A stretch of DNA of 64,000 nucleotides from Paraescarpia echinospica (GCA_020002185.1 CM034544.1:33983066-34047065), one strand, 5' to 3'. Positions 13,847 through 26,955 are shown, counted from the first letter of the stretch. A program made the numbers and translations. Notes: generated from the sequence alone by a model not told the origin.

Positions 13847-14015
13847 CATGCGCCGCGCGCGCTCACACAAACGTGCACAAACGAATGCACGCACGCACGT
13901 ACACACGCACGCACACACACACACACGCACGCATGCACACACACACGCACGCACACACACATACACACATTCACACACGCACGCACACACACATACACAC
14001 ACACACACACGGCGA
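13847..14015. repeat. impure (CA)n and CACG microsatellite
   Basis: ACACGCACGCACAC-type simple sequence of about 165 bp. The open frames on both strands are low-complexity (HTHTHT or CVCVCV). Confidence 0.95.
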
Positions 14016-14324
14016 TGTATGTCGTAAGTTCCTCGTAACTCCATAGACCTATTTGTTTTGGACTGTCTTCACTGCCGCCCGACGCCCATCACTCCTGCCC
14101 GTCTCCTTTATTGCCACGTTCGTTTTGTTCGTATTATGGGTATCGACGCTAAGGAGCCCCGGTCGATACTGCTCAGCTCCACGTCTGTCGAAATCATGTC
14201 TACGCCTCTGCGTTGGCCTGGCGCGCCACACGTGTCGGCCAGATAAGCCGGCACTACCGCTTCAACAATTATTTATGTGTACAACTGGAAACTTTTATGT
14301 TATGTTCGTTGCGTAAATGTCAGG

Positions 14325-14560
14325 ATAATATGCAGGGCGGGGAAGCTTGGTGTTAGAACTTACACTGTCACTCTGTCAGTCGAGAGGGTGCTTCGAGTCT
14401 ACCTGATGCCGTTTGGAAGCTTGGACAATATTGTTTACCCTCCATTGCCTCAGATACGCCAATGTATAACTGAATAGGAGGCTACAGACAATCATTGCCT
14501 TCCAGTGATGACATTTCAAGAACGAACAGCTTTCGCGCAATAACTTCAATTTCAACGAGA
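14325..14560 (+). mobile_element. very diverged SINE-like copy
   Basis: GGGCGGGGAAGCTTGGTG, TTAGAACTTACACTG and later GTGCTTCGAGTCTACCTG occupy the positions of the A box, the linker and the B box in the SINE at 11525-11765. The body match is weak. This could be chance resemblance over a short span. Confidence 0.3.
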
Positions 14561-15027
14561 TTATATGTTTCACTTCATGTCTTCCATCGCAGTATTTAGG
14601 TGGGCCATTGTACCACGGCCTTGATCTTTAGAATGTTGTAAAACTGTTTCTGATTAACCAGTTGCTCCCTTTCATCTTTGTATGAAAAACTAATGACTAA
14701 CTAAACGGGACAAAACGTGCTGTAAACTGCTGTTTATACGAGCAACTGGTCTGTTTAGTTGGATGACACAGAGTTGGCCAATTAATCTGACAACTAGTCA
14801 ATCGTGTAAACCTACCTTAAACTTCCTTCTAGGCTTTCCCTAGGTTCCTCCTTGGCAAGACTCTAGATACAATCTACGCCATTTGTGTATTGCGTGTTCT
14901 GCACTTTTTCATTATAAAACCAGCGCGCCGTCCATCAGAATGATGACATTAAACAGTGGATTTGTTGGAAAAGTAATGAAATATTTATTTTATTCAAATG
15001 TGTTTTTAACGAGCAATCAGCGTGCTC

Positions 15028-15291
15028 TTAGGTGACTGTTACGTGCGCACCTTCACCAATCTCATTGCCCCGACCTCGCTCAATTATTTCTGTTGCCACA
15101 TCTTTAGGAAACGTGGTTTCGTCGTACTTCCGTTTCATTATCATGTAGACACGTAACAAGCAGTTCATACGACACTGGTGGTTACCTGGATCACCACGCA
15201 GCACAAACCTCTTCAAATGGGCAGTGGCAGTGAATGATGAAGCTTTTGCTGTATCAACAGTCCGGCTTTCTTGGATATTTGCCAATGTTGT
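15028..15291 (-). CDS. possible terminal exon of an unrecognised gene
   Basis: On the minus strand an 87-codon frame runs from an acceptor-like TGTTTGTAG (AG at 15293-15292) to a TAA at 15030-15028. AATAAA follows about 40 bp later (complement of 14985-14990). The peptide is of mixed composition, including HLKRFVLRGDPGNHQCRMNC and DETTFPKDVATEIIERGRG, unlike the low-complexity frames elsewhere here. I do not recognise the family. No start codon or upstream exon was identified, so it may be an old transposon piece or chance. What supports a gene is a balanced amino-acid composition plus acceptor, stop and polyadenylation signal in the right order. Confidence 0.3.
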   Translation of the reverse strand, partial: TTLANIQESRTVDTAKASSFTATAHLKRFVLRGDPGNHQCRMNCLLRVYMIMKRKYDETTFPKDVATEIIERGRGNEIGEGAHVTVT

Positions 15292-15299
15292 CTACAAAC

Positions 15300-15960
15300 A
15301 TATTCACTCTGCTCGCATTTACACAATCAGCAGATAATGTGTCCGTCTGAGAACAAATTCGTGTGTCGACACTCTTCCTTCAGTAGCCCGTGCCCTAGAA
15401 AATGTTTCTGTCAGAATTTTAGTAACCATTCAATATTTTAAAACTGGACCGTTTTTCATAATAAATGCATATTAGTTTTGGAACCATCTTAGGTACTTTC
15501 GTATGTATTCTTTCCCAGGCGTCTATATTTGGCCTGTGTGGACATGTGCTGACGAAACACATTGATTAGCTTTCTTTTAACGATCTAAACATATATCCTT
15601 TTGTATCCGTTAAATTAGTTTTACCGAAATGTCGAGAGTACAATATAATCATGTATGCCAGGAACATTTAAACTAGCGACCGATACAGTACGAGGGAGTC
15701 AAAGGCCTGAGCTGTTGTGTGGCATCAGAGCAAGCCATACAGAGCAACAAACGTTGGTTGTGACGACTGTAATTTCAGCCACGTGCTACCGACGTGTCGC
15801 TGTACTAGGTTATTAATTATGTACAAGGGACCCGCCACAGAGACACTTGTCACTTACAAGTGGACAGGTGCTGCTCGGGATGTGTTTGAATCAATCCTCA
15901 CATACGTATCACTAGAATTTGTCTCACCCATAACCAATACATAGGGATTCATTTCAGACT
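15300..15960. other. intergenic stretch, no gene seen
   Basis: Could hold introns or upstream exons of the minus-strand candidate at 15028-15291, but no exon could be delimited. Confidence 0.3.
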
Positions 15961-15964
15961 TTTT

Positions 15965-15966
15965 TT

Positions 15967-15998
<32 letters not shown>

Positions 15999-16190
15999 GC
16001 ACACACGCACACACACGCACACACACACCCACGCACGCACACACACACACACACACACAAATGTATGTATGTGCGAACGTAGGCGTATGTGCGTTTGTTT
16101 GTGTGTGTGATAGTGTGTGTGTGTGTGCGTGAATGCGTGTGTGCATGTGTGTGCGTGTATGCATGCGTGCGATGTAATATAATAACATCT
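15965..16190. repeat. (CA)n block followed by (TG)n block
   Basis: About 100 bp of CA/CG-rich repeats switch near 16060 to TG/TATG-rich repeats on the same strand, giving an inverted purine/pyrimidine arrangement able to self-pair. Confidence 0.9.
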
Positions 16191-16413
16191 ATCAATGCAA
16201 CAAAAGGTCAACATTTGTTTTTTGTGAATGTAAAACACAAGTATATAACTGTACTTCGGAGAAAGAACTCAATCGCGACACGCGTCCTTTTCGAGGAAAA
16301 ACAAGACGCGTTATCGATTTTTGAGATCTTCGATATGGCGCTAAATCAAATGGCGACTTCTGCAGTTGACAACAGACGTGTTGTGTGAAGAAACCACTTA
16401 GCAAATAACAGCT

Positions 16414-17108
<695 letters not shown>

Positions 17109-19326
17109 AACTAATACGATTGCATTAAGAATTGCTCTTCTTGCATTTCTATTGAGAATATGTCAAGTGCTTTCCCGAGATGAAATAATCCGATCTGACC
17201 TCTCATCAATAATCTGCATTTCGGGGTATGCTTAACAATCACTGCACTCGCTTGCTATTGTTTCGATTTTTTTCGTTACCGAATAATTTAATCAGAGACT
17301 GTCCTCTGAAGGATATACGTGTGTAGAACGAGCCAGAAGTGTTACGACTTCGTGACAAGCGTTACTTCCGAGCACTGAACACACTTTCCGAGGGCCTGTT
17401 CATAATTTGAGCGCATGAGTTTCGATTTAGATATCGCCTTTTCTGACGTTCCAGTGTGCACGTGTGATAGCTAAACGTCAGGTTTTCTGTGGCAATTGCG
17501 ACAACCTTAGCGGGGTCATTCTGATAGGAGTTAAACGAAGCGACTGCGAAGCGATTGCAGGACTAGTAGAATAATCACGTACACCAGACATGATAATTGT
17601 CAATCTTTCAATAGCAATAACACGTTTACTGTTTTTTTCTCTCCAGAATGCTGATCTTCTCTTGAAAAGGAATGATTTATACATACATCTTCTAAATACG
17701 AATACGCACTCACTGATAGTCGGCAAATCACAAAGCACACAAGTGCCAAATATGAGAGAGTGTCTGCAAACGCCCCGATCCCGAATCCGTATCGATTCTA
17801 ACCCGATCGCACCTCGCGCTCAGTTCGATTGTCCAACAATGAAACTGATGCTCTGCGGGTCTGGGCTGCGGACAGTGAGTCAAGGTCGTGGCGCCTGCAG
17901 ACATGCTCCAATATTACACCTACGCTTTTCATGACGTGTGAGAGCTGAAAATGAAGTTTGGCGTCACGATCCTTGCACTGCGGTGACGAGGGGAGGTTTT
18001 GGAAGGGGGCTTCCGCTAGTGGCCGGATAATTTTTTGATTTTTTGAGTAATTAAATAATGTTGGTGAATGTTCATTTGGCGGTAGGCCTATATATGGATT
18101 CATAACACGTAAATTAATTGGTATAACCTTGACATTGCGCTGTGACGGTGGATGCAGATTTGGAAATGGTTAGATTCCGTAAAAACTGAAGAAACGGCGG
18201 ACGTTCTACGACCAGAGCAGTAGACTTGGCATCCCTGGTCAAGTCCACTGATCTTTATTTATAGAGATCAGTGACTAAACCCTACGAAGATACCAACAAG
18301 GGTAAATAACAATTAAAAAGTAATGTCTTTCGTGATTGGAGCGAAACCTAATGTATATATAATGTATCCTAGAATGCCAAAAAATGTACTGCAAGCGAGA
18401 CGATAGTCCCTGATCACTGACAAACACCTTATTGTTTACGAGTTATGAGTATAAAATTACCCAGGAGGCTGTGCATGTAATGACACGTGGTACGTTTTTA
18501 TTCGCCAACCATTGGTTTAGAGGTTGACAATCACGTTTCCGTGAAAGCACCCTTTGTAAATATATCCAGCCGTGTTCCAGGATGTCGTCAGCACGTGCAA
18601 TATATATTGCGACTCCTTCGGTCATTCACATCCGTCTAGCCGCAGCAAATGTCAGTCTGATAGCAACACGAGTGTCGTCTTTCTCATTTATGTCTGTTTC
18701 TCCGTTTACACATTTCTTGTGCGTTTTTCTGATCCTTTAAAGGCCAATATGTAATTGTTGACTATTGCATCATATTGCGCAGAGGCGTAGTCGAAATAAA
18801 TGTAAAGTAGCATCAAATATTAATTAAGAAAACCAAACATGCGTGTCATAATATAAATTAATAATCTTCTTGTATGTAGTCAATTTAAAACGGTACCAAC
18901 GAAAATCCTGTGACACATATCAAGTGAAGGGATTGTGCAACTTATATTTGGGAGTGTAGGCCACCTTTCTGGGAAAAGGAAACGCAGCTGTATTCAAAAG
19001 GAAATATTCACCATAAGTTTCAAAAATATAAATCAATCGTCGCTGCAAACCTAAAAATACAAAGATAGCTGTGAACAATCGTCGCTGCAATCCTAGATAT
19101 ACAAATGAAAGATCACTGTGAACAATTGCTAGTGAATGCGAGTAGCGAATACATCGCGAAGGAGGTTCAGTTATGAGGATCTTCTATGAGCCCGAGCTTG
19201 CATAACATGTTCAACGAACACTATACATGCGATGCGTCATATATGTTTATACACATTTTATGAATCAAACGTGCAACTGGGCGCTGGAGAAGACGGGAAC
19301 AGAAGCCACGTTACATACATAACACA
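17109..19326. other. intergenic stretch, no gene seen
   Basis: About 2.2 kb with no recognised gene. A small hairpin sits at about 18248-18275, with arms CACTGATCT and AGATCAGTG. Confidence 0.4.
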
Positions 19327-19330
19327 TGGA

Positions 19331-19410
<80 letters not shown>

Positions 19411-19515
19411 CACACACGCACGCACGCACGCACACTCACTCACTCATTCATATACAAACGCACCCACTCACACTCACACACGCGCAAACGCACACGCCCA
19501 CGCACACGCACGAAC
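19327..19515. repeat. (ACGC)n microsatellite
   Basis: About 80 bp of perfect CGCA tetramers, then degenerate CACACTCACTCA and CACACGCAC sequence. Confidence 0.97.
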
Positions 19516-20404
19516 TCCGACTCAGACAAGACTTAGTGTGCAAACTAATTTAATCCTGTCGCAGTCTCGTAGACAGACGGCTGTAATGATATTTGTTTTT
19601 ATTGTGTTACCTTCATACTCTGAAGGCAGCTGATTGCGTTGATGAAATCAACTGTTCGACAAAAATATAGTGAGAATCAATAGACTGGAACATCACTGTG
19701 GATGACCAAGGTAATTGTCGGAACCTAAACTAGACACCAAGTCTAAATGTTGTAGACAGATTGACATCGCGCCATTCACGGTACAGACCGTCCGACAGCA
19801 GAGTTCATCTGTAGCTCGCTGTCACGGCTATTTTATTGTACTAAAATAAATTGTTAAAAATTGCTTTCGAATATATACTCGTCGCAGGTGTGGTTCTTTC
19901 CATCCTTACCATTCTCCGCGTTGGAATCGAGGTGACAGCATAGAAGTCCTGTCAGCAAGAAACCATCTACCTTTGTGCAATCCAGCCTATCGGTGTGTTC
20001 ATAAAAAACAATTATTGAAGGTGATATTCGTTTCGTCTAGGTGACTGCTGATACTGTTGGACCAACGTAACCTGGGTCTAACTTCACATTCACCTTCGTG
20101 TTCTGGGCCACGTTTATTATACACTTATCTTCTCCTTCGTATACACTGGAATGGTTCGACTTTCATGTATCTTCGTCAAGCTCCCTCATTCTTTGTCAAA
20201 GAGTATATATCTTGAAATGGTTCGGTGTATCAACTATTTGGCTCTCTTGGGCACTTGATTGTCATTGAACAGTCCATACATCCTTCTTGCTGGCTGTTCA
20301 TGGTCGTATGTTTATTAATATATTCTTCCATAAATATATCCCTTACTAGAATATAATTATAATCGAGCTTGCGTATGTATATGGGAACGTTAACGTCTTC
20401 CTCT
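19516..20404. other. upstream of the GPCR gene, nothing recognised
   Basis: No exon or RNA gene was recognised. Any promoter or 5' untranslated exon of the GPCR gene could lie here or in the family-B repeat that follows, but I cannot place one. Confidence 0.35.
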
Positions 20405-20720
20405 TAGACAGGTTGAACTTCGAGCGCCAAACTTTCAGGGATTAATCTACAATCCCACGAATAGGACGTAAGACTTGTCTATATATTTTCAAAATACCCC
20501 ATATATGTCAAGGTTCTCATATGTGGTAAATCAGTTGTTCGAAACGTAAAACGCAATGTGCGCGGAATACGTAACTTAACAATCACAGGAACAAGTACTT
20601 CGGGAAAATGGCCCTTGCGTCATGAGCTTGGCTACATGAAAAGTAGAAGCTGATACTATATTGATTGTTTAACCTAATGCCAATAGCATAGCAATACGAG
20701 TATTATTTTACTTCCTGACT
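20405..20720 (+). repeat. unnamed dispersed repeat, family B, copy 2
   Basis: Counterpart of 12405-12685 in the same orientation. It ends with GCCAATAGCATAGCAATACG about 200 bp before the first GPCR ATG. It carries an extra segment of about 40 bp around 20600-20650 that is absent from the first copy. Confidence 0.75.
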
Positions 20721-20905
20721 AATACTTGTTTCTACTTTCAGAGGGATAACACATCATTTTTCGAATCAGAATCAGGCAAGGGAAGAACAATCACGTGATG
20801 CGACTTCGACGACAGGAAACAAATCACGTGATGCGGACAACGATGTGCAAACTTGAACATTAACAAACCTATCCAATTGTGACGACCGTTTCAACAGCCA
20901 TAGCG

Positions 20906-21175
20906 ATGCTTCGGTGGGGGGATTTCAACATGTCGGCACTTCCGGTTGAGCCAACGGAGTCGGACTGGCGTCGGGTGTCGAACGCGTGGAACTTGTCGAT
21001 ATCTGTTGGCACGATGTCGACAAACTACTCCACGCCGATCCCCGACATCGCCTGCGAGATGCTTGGCCTTCTCCCCGAGACGGCGGCGGTTGTGCTCCCC
21101 TCCCTCCACTTCTACCTCTACGCATCCACCATGTTCGTCATTTCCGGTCTCATCGGCAACTCGCTCAGCGTGCTC
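20906..21175 (+). CDS. class A (rhodopsin-type) peptide GPCR-like receptor, exon 1
   Basis: First of three exons of a seven-transmembrane G-protein-coupled receptor of 397 residues (start at 20906; an in-frame ATG at 20930 is the alternative). This exon encodes the extracellular N-terminus, with candidate N-glycosylation sites in NLSIS and NYSTP, and most of TM1, ending in the class A motif GNSLSVL. It stops in phase 0 at a GTATGT donor. The sequence resembles invertebrate neuropeptide receptors of the FMRFamide, thyrotropin-releasing-hormone and ghrelin-receptor neighbourhood. That is family-level recognition only; the ligand is unknown. Because class A receptors usually have a GNxxV pattern in TM1, the identification here is firm. 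Confidence 0.85.
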
Positions 21176-21224
21176 GTATGTAATGCTTATTGTAATTGGC
21201 TGCTAGTGCAGAACTTGTCTTTTC

Positions 21225-21292
21225 ACACGCACGCACGCACGCACGCATGCACGCACGCTCGCGCGCGCGCGCGCGCACACACACACACAATT
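21225..21292. repeat. ACGC/GCGC/CACA microsatellite in GPCR intron 1
   Basis: CACGCACGCACGC passes into CGCGCGCGCGCG and then ACACACACAC, about 50 bp after the exon 1 donor. Alternating purine-pyrimidine sequence like this can adopt Z-DNA. Confidence 0.9.
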
Positions 21293-22139
21293 TTATATAT
21301 CCCTTGTTTCCTTGTGGGGTGAGACCACAAACGCTGCCCGTTCATCCTCTCGCACATAGTTCTCCACCTACCCCGATCATCGGTAATGCCCAGCCACTCC
21401 AGGTTGTTCAAATCGGCCCATCTAGAGACGTGGCGTAGACCTGCTAAACGGGCGGCCAAGGACGATAAAAGTACTTGGTTGTACAACTTTATGATGTTGG
21501 ATTTTTATGTCAGAAAACGTGTTTTTATGTAAAACAAAATTATTTACCCGGCGTTGTCACATACATCCTCAAATCATTTGCACTAAAATCTTTAACAAAT
21601 ATTGTTAACATAATTATGAACACTGAAAATAGACCAAACCTCAATGTCCAACATTTGAGTTCCAGACACCCCAAACCTACCCCAAATGTTTCCAGCCTAC
21701 CCGCATTAATAAATTGTAACTGGTAACTGGCCTAGTTGTTAGAACAACCTTTTGCCGGAAATCGTACGCGCTCACCCGTGTAACTGACGTAACCAGTAAC
21801 AGGCAGCTGGGTTACGCGTCCGGGATTTTGTAACGTTAATAACATAACATTTTAATACATTTGTCTGCATTCTGCATTTGTTTGTTATATTCTGTGGCTG
21901 GAACACAACGGAAATGCTGCAGTGTGTTGTTTGCCAGAAGCAGGACGCGCTCACGGCGCTGACGCAGCGAAATGCTTACGTGACCAGCGACAGGAAGACC
22001 TGGTGCATGTTAAGCGCTGAGGATTTTGAAACGTCAATAACTTAAAAACAATTCAAAATGCCAGCGACATATTTGTACATGGCATAATTATCTTTACGAT
22101 GATATAGAAAAACATTAATTTCCGCGGCTGGAACTCCAC

Positions 22140-22330
22140 GTACAGCCTTTTGAAATATTGAGCCCCCCAAGTTCTCCACCTCCCGGACTAATTTCGAAAA
22201 TGTCTAATCTACGAACCATCGCAATGGGCCGACTAGATCACATGCAAACTTTCAGCCCGATACATGTAAACCTGACGAAGATATGGGTGTACATACAAAC
22301 AGAGAACGAAATGTTTTATAATAATAATTA
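22140..22330 (+). repeat. unnamed dispersed repeat, family C, copy 1
   Basis: Matches 57925-58105 in the same orientation. Shared blocks are TAGATCACAT, TTCAGCCC followed by ATACATG, GAGATATGGG/GAAGATATGGG and AACAGAGAACGA followed by TGTTTTATA. It overlaps the left foldback arm, so it may be part of one of the arm repeats. Confidence 0.55.
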
Positions 22331-22873
22331 TAGATTTGACATAAATTTGATCAAAACTGTATCATGGCTCGTTTCCAGATCAGCTTATAGTTTCTCTACA
22401 TAGGCCTCACATTACACAATCGGAGTTTTTGCCGGTCTAATTTTGGGTTTGGGCCAGATATGGGTAATTTTAGTCCAGAAAAATGTCAAATTTGACCAAA
22501 ATGTAGTTAAGCAACTACAAGTATATTAACTAACTATTATGTTTCAGAATGTAGTCAGTGGGTAACAACTATCTAACCACCTAAGATTATATCCACACGC
22601 ATAAACGGTTATCGTACATGGCGTTTGGTAGACAAATTTAGATTTTTGGTTAATTCTGGGTAATTGTTTGCTTAACATAACATTTAAGACAAAATTAGTC
22701 TAAACATATTTGTCTGCACGAGGCCTACTACTTATGTTAAAATCGCCAACTAGGCATTGGTTCTGTACGTAGGTCACTGGTTACACAGTAGGCGGTGAAT
22801 TTTTGATTTTTGGTTAAAGACGGGTTATTCAACAAAATAAATACAATTGTGATTATATGACTAATAATCCATT

Positions 22874-23612
22874 ACATTTCAACCTGCCAATGGTAGTGCA
22901 ACCTACCAATGGTGGTGCAACCTGCCAATGGTGGTGCAATCTGTCAATGGTGGTGCAATCTGTCAATGGCGGTGCAACCTACCAATGGTGGTGCAACCTG
23001 CCAATGGTGGTGCAACCTACCAATGGTGGTGCAACCTACCAATGGTGGTGCAACCTACCAATGGTGGTGCAACCTGCCAATGGTGGTGCAACCTGCCAAT
23101 GGTAGTGCAACCTACCAATGGTGGTGCAACCTACCAATGGTGGTGCAATCTGTCAATGGCGGTGCAACCTACCAATGGCGGTGCAACCTACCAATGGTGG
23201 TGCAACCTGCCAATGGTGGTGCAACCTACCAATGGTAGTGCAACCTACCAATGCTGGTGCAACCTGCCAATGGTGGTGCAATCTGTCAATGGCGGTGCAA
23301 CCTGCCAATGGTGGTGCAACCTGCCAATGGTGGTGCAACCTGCCAATGGTGGTGCAACCTACCAATGGTGGTGCAACCTGTCAATGGTGGTGCAACCTGC
23401 CAATGGTGGTGCAACCTGCCAATGGTGGTGCAATCTGTCAATGGTGGTGCAACCTGCCAATGGTGGTGCAACCTGCCAATGGCGGTGCAACCTGCCAATG
23501 CCGGTGCAACCTGCCAGTGGTGGTGCAACCTGCCAATGGTGGTGCAACCTGCCAATGGTGGTGCAACCTGCCAGTGGTGGTGCAACCTACCAATGGTGGT
23601 GCAACCTACCAA
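22874..23612. repeat. 19-bp minisatellite, about 39 copies
   Basis: The unit AACCTACCAATGGTGGTGC (CTACC or CTGCC, with occasional TCTGTCAATGGCGG) repeats about 39 times. It sits inside the left foldback arm and has no counterpart in the right arm. Since 19 is not a multiple of three, each frame cycles through the same three peptides; the long frames on both strands are artefacts. Confidence 0.97.
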
Positions 23613-25864
23613 CCATATCACATGGTTGGCCATATATTTCAATGTTTACGATGTGGGAAGCAAAATTGCCTCAGCGGAGGGGTGCGTACGCACCCATTGC
23701 ACCCTCTCATAGCATGCGGGCCTGCATTGGGCTACTCTGACTGCAGGAGACAGCACTGTATTTGAATTCGCACCCCAAGTTACAAGCTCAATAAAGATAT
23801 CAGCAATTACAAGAAATGTTTACCAAACACCCGCCCACCCCCCTGTATATAATGGTTCAACTGTTTACATAGTTATATCTGCCTCAGCTCAGCGGTCTGG
23901 ATAGTCGGACCTCACATCTTTCAAAAAGTTTTTACGCCGCAGATTTATTCCTTTCCCAAAAATCCAATCAGCGTAGTTTGTTTAGATACGATGTCTGCAC
24001 TACTGATCGCGTCTCGTTTTTATTTACCAAAATTACATTACATCACCATTAGGTATGCACGTCAGACACGTCTTAGCAAAGCAAACAGCCGTGCCATCTG
24101 TTACGTTCCATGAACTACTGCGTTCACTAGTGCAGAGCGAAGAAGGCAGCCAGGGTGAGCCTGGTCAACCCTCACCTTACGCCACGAATACCTTACACTT
24201 GGCCAAACAGGCAGGTAACGAAAGAGCTCGATGAACACGTCACGAAACGTTTGCACACGGCGAAAGTCTCATGGTAGAAGCCAAGCCCAGACGTTAATCC
24301 GAGATCGCGATTGTACAACTGAATAGGGCCAGGCCCTGAATGCTATGAGCCTGTCTAAATTATGGTACAGTAATACATGCATAATTATAACGAATATTAT
24401 ATATTCAGTGATACAGTCTGTATCTAACGTACTGAATACCAAATACATATAGGACGATGATATAGTAGAAAATAACCTGATGACATATAAACAGAATATT
24501 GTTAATGTTCAGGTCAAACTTAAATGTTCGATGTTTAATGTTCATGTGACCACGACATCGCCTGGCGATCGATCACTAAACATTACACCATCGGGTTAGC
24601 GTAAAAACGATAGCGAAAGTGTGTTCAAACCTTTCTGCATTTTCAGATGCCTTCATTGATCTTGTAACACGCGGATACAAGTCAAAACACAGGTCTGTCT
24701 CATGCAGTCGAAGTAGTTATTAAATGCAGGCCTGTAGGCGGGAGGATGGTGCGACGGATATGCATACGCACCCCACCACCGTTGAGGCAATTTTTTTATT
24801 CCAAAATACATGGCCAAAGGTATGAAATGATTGACAAGTGAACAACAAGGATTACGCCCTGGAATATAAGGCATAAATAGTTATTTAATCATATTTTGTT
24901 TATTTGGTTAAATAACCCATATTAAACCAAAAATCCAAATCCTGACCGGCAAAAAACTTACTGTGTAACCAGTGACCTATGTACAGAACCATTACCTGAT
25001 TGGCGACTTGTAACATAAATAGTTGGCCTCATGTGGTAAAATCAGCCTTTTGACCAATTTTTGGTTAAATTTGATGTTAAACAAAATCACCCATAATTAA
25101 CAAAAAATCCAAATCGTGTCTTGCAATCCACATGTACTGTAACCAGTGATATGTGTGTACAAAATCTAAAATGGTTGGAAAGTTGTAACCCACTGATTAC
25201 ATCCTGAAAAATAATGATTACCATAATTACTTAACTTCATTTTAGTCAAATTTTGCATTTTGTCGGGACAAAAATTACCATATCTGGCCAAAAATCCAAA
25301 ATCTGACCGGTAAAAACTCCGTTTGTGTAATGTGTGACCTATTTAGAGAAACATTAACTTGATTTGAAAACATGTTAAATTGCATTGTTATTATGTCTTA
25401 CGGATCCATACTACGGTTTTGATCAAATTTATGTCACATTTTACATAAAAAAACGGTTTCAGACCTAAAAATCCGAAATCAGAAAGTTCAACAACCCATA
25501 CCATAACCAGTAACGTATAGAGAACATCTAAATGGTTGGCTGCTTGTAACAAAATATGCCTACGAAAGTTACAATTCATCGCCTTGGCCAGGCCGCCTAT
25601 TACAGTGAATACAAGTGTAAGGCCTGTGTGTAATTAGTATAAAAATGTATAGATAAATTTTGATTAAAATAATATACATTACAATGTATAATATAATACT
25701 GCAAAGCAAATTATAATGCAATTGAGTACTGCAGCATGCGTATCTATACCGGTACTTTACACAAATGTTTTGTGTACGTGGGAGCGTACATTGTTTCCAC
25801 AGCATCTTAATGTTAAGTACATTTGGATGCCATGCAATTCCTATATTATTATTAGTATTCGTAG

Positions 25865-26180
25865 TAGTAGCATTAGTAGTAGCACCAGCAGCAGCAGCAG
25901 CAGCAGCAGCGGCAGCAGCAGCGGCAGCAGTAGCAGCAGTAGCAGCAGTAGCAGCAGCAACAGCAGCAGCTTTAGTAGTAGTAGTACTAGTAGCAGCAGC
26001 AACAGCAGCAGCAACATTAGTAGTAATAGTAGCAGCAACAACAGCATTAGTAGTAGTGGTAGTAGTAGTAGTAGTAGTAGCAACAGCAGCAGCAGCATTA
26101 GTAGTAGTAGTAGAATCAGCAGCAACAGCAGAAGCAGCAGCAGCAGTAGCGGCGGCAGCAGCAGCAACAGCAGCAGTAGC
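25865..26180. repeat. CAG/TAG trinucleotide tract before GPCR exon 2
   Basis: About 315 bp of mixed AGC and AGT triplets ends 60 bp upstream of the exon 2 acceptor. It reads as poly-Ser, poly-Ala or poly-Leu. It occupies the acceptor-proximal part of intron 1, and is not treated as coding because the acceptor TTCTGTTGCAG at 26229-26239 lies downstream. Confidence 0.92.
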
Positions 26181-26239
26181 GATGTGGTAAGTTATCCGAT
26201 GATAGAGGTCTACATTGCGAAGTGCCTGTTCTGTTGCAG

Positions 26240-26955
26240 GTGTTCTCGTCCCGGGAGATGCGCGGCATCTCGAGCAACGTGTACCTGCTGCTGCTGGCCA
26301 TCTCCGATTCCCTCTACCTGCTGAGTGTGTTCCTCACGAAGACCCTCACCACTATTCGTTGCCTCTACTTCCCCGACAGCGCCGCCGACATATTCAACCG
26401 CAGCTTGGCGCTGTGCAAGCTGCTGCAGCACACGATGGACCTGTTCAGCGACTACTCGACTTGTCTCATCCTCGCCTTCACCATCGAGCGGTATATCGCC
26501 ATCTATCTGCCCATCCGCTTCAAGTCTCTGTGCAGCGTGCGGCGGGCGAGGATCGTGTGCGCGACCATCTTCATCGCCGTGTGTGTGTTCATCGCGCCGT
26601 ACCACTTCATGTACATCGGTCGCATGCACAACTACGACGTGTGTACCGTACTGAAGGGATACGAGACGGAGTTCACAGCGCTCTACGTCGTCGAGGCCTT
26701 GGTCTTCCGCGTCATCCCAGTGTTCGTCATCGCCCTGCTGAACGGCATGATCATCGTACGGGTAACGAAACTGCGCAGACGCAAGCGCAAGCGCAATGCA
26801 TCCATGACGGGAGGGCAGAACAACAACCGGAAGCAGCGGTCAAAGAAGGCGGACAAGAGCATGCAGCTGACCATCATCCTAGTGCTCGTATCCACCAGCT
26901 ACATTCTCGTCTTTATCCCCGTGCTCGTGCACTTTGTGCTGTGGAAACTACGCTC
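26240..26955 (+). CDS. class A GPCR-like receptor, exon 2 (TM2 to TM6)
   Basis: Begins right after TTCTGTTGCAG and continues the exon 1 frame (SLSVL joined to VFSSREMRG). It encodes TM2 with the conserved Asp in LLAISDSLYLL, the TM3 cysteine in LALCK, and the ERY motif in FTIERYIAIYLP. Then come TM4 without the usual Trp (IFIAVCVFIAPYHF), the second-loop cysteine in YDVCTVL and TM5 with its Pro (RVIPVFVIALLN). A strongly basic third loop (RRRKRKRN, KQRSKKADK) leads into TM6, VSTSYILVFIPVLVHF, in which the common CWxP is replaced by LVFIP. The exon ends in phase 2 at a GTACGT donor. Confidence 0.92.

Larger units (their letters stand above)
21470..25580. repeat. large foldback (inverted-repeat) structure in GPCR intron 1
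   Basis: The left part (about 21470-23780) and the right part (about 24650-25580) are reverse complements in several blocks. TTGCCTCA(G/A)CGG and GGGTGCGTA(C/T)GCA occur in both orientations near 23680 and 24770. GACATAAATTTGATCAAAAC at 22335 answers the complement of 25410-25440, and GGATTTTTATGTC at 21500 answers the complement of 25460-25480. The arms are themselves made of repeats of about 190 bp, each with a GGATTTTTGGTTAA-like block. The spacer is about 870 bp (23780-24650). No transposase is visible, so it is best called a non-autonomous foldback-type element or nest. Confidence 0.7.

Noticed and set aside
22857..23765. Several overlapping frames rich in NGGATYQWWCNLPMVVQ
   Set aside because: Same peptide in every frame because of the 19-bp period; inside an intron and inside a foldback arm.
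25716..26190. Poly-Ser/Ala frame leading into GPCR exon 2
   Set aside because: A good acceptor at 26239 and perfect continuity of TM1 with exon 2 show that this triplet tract is intronic.
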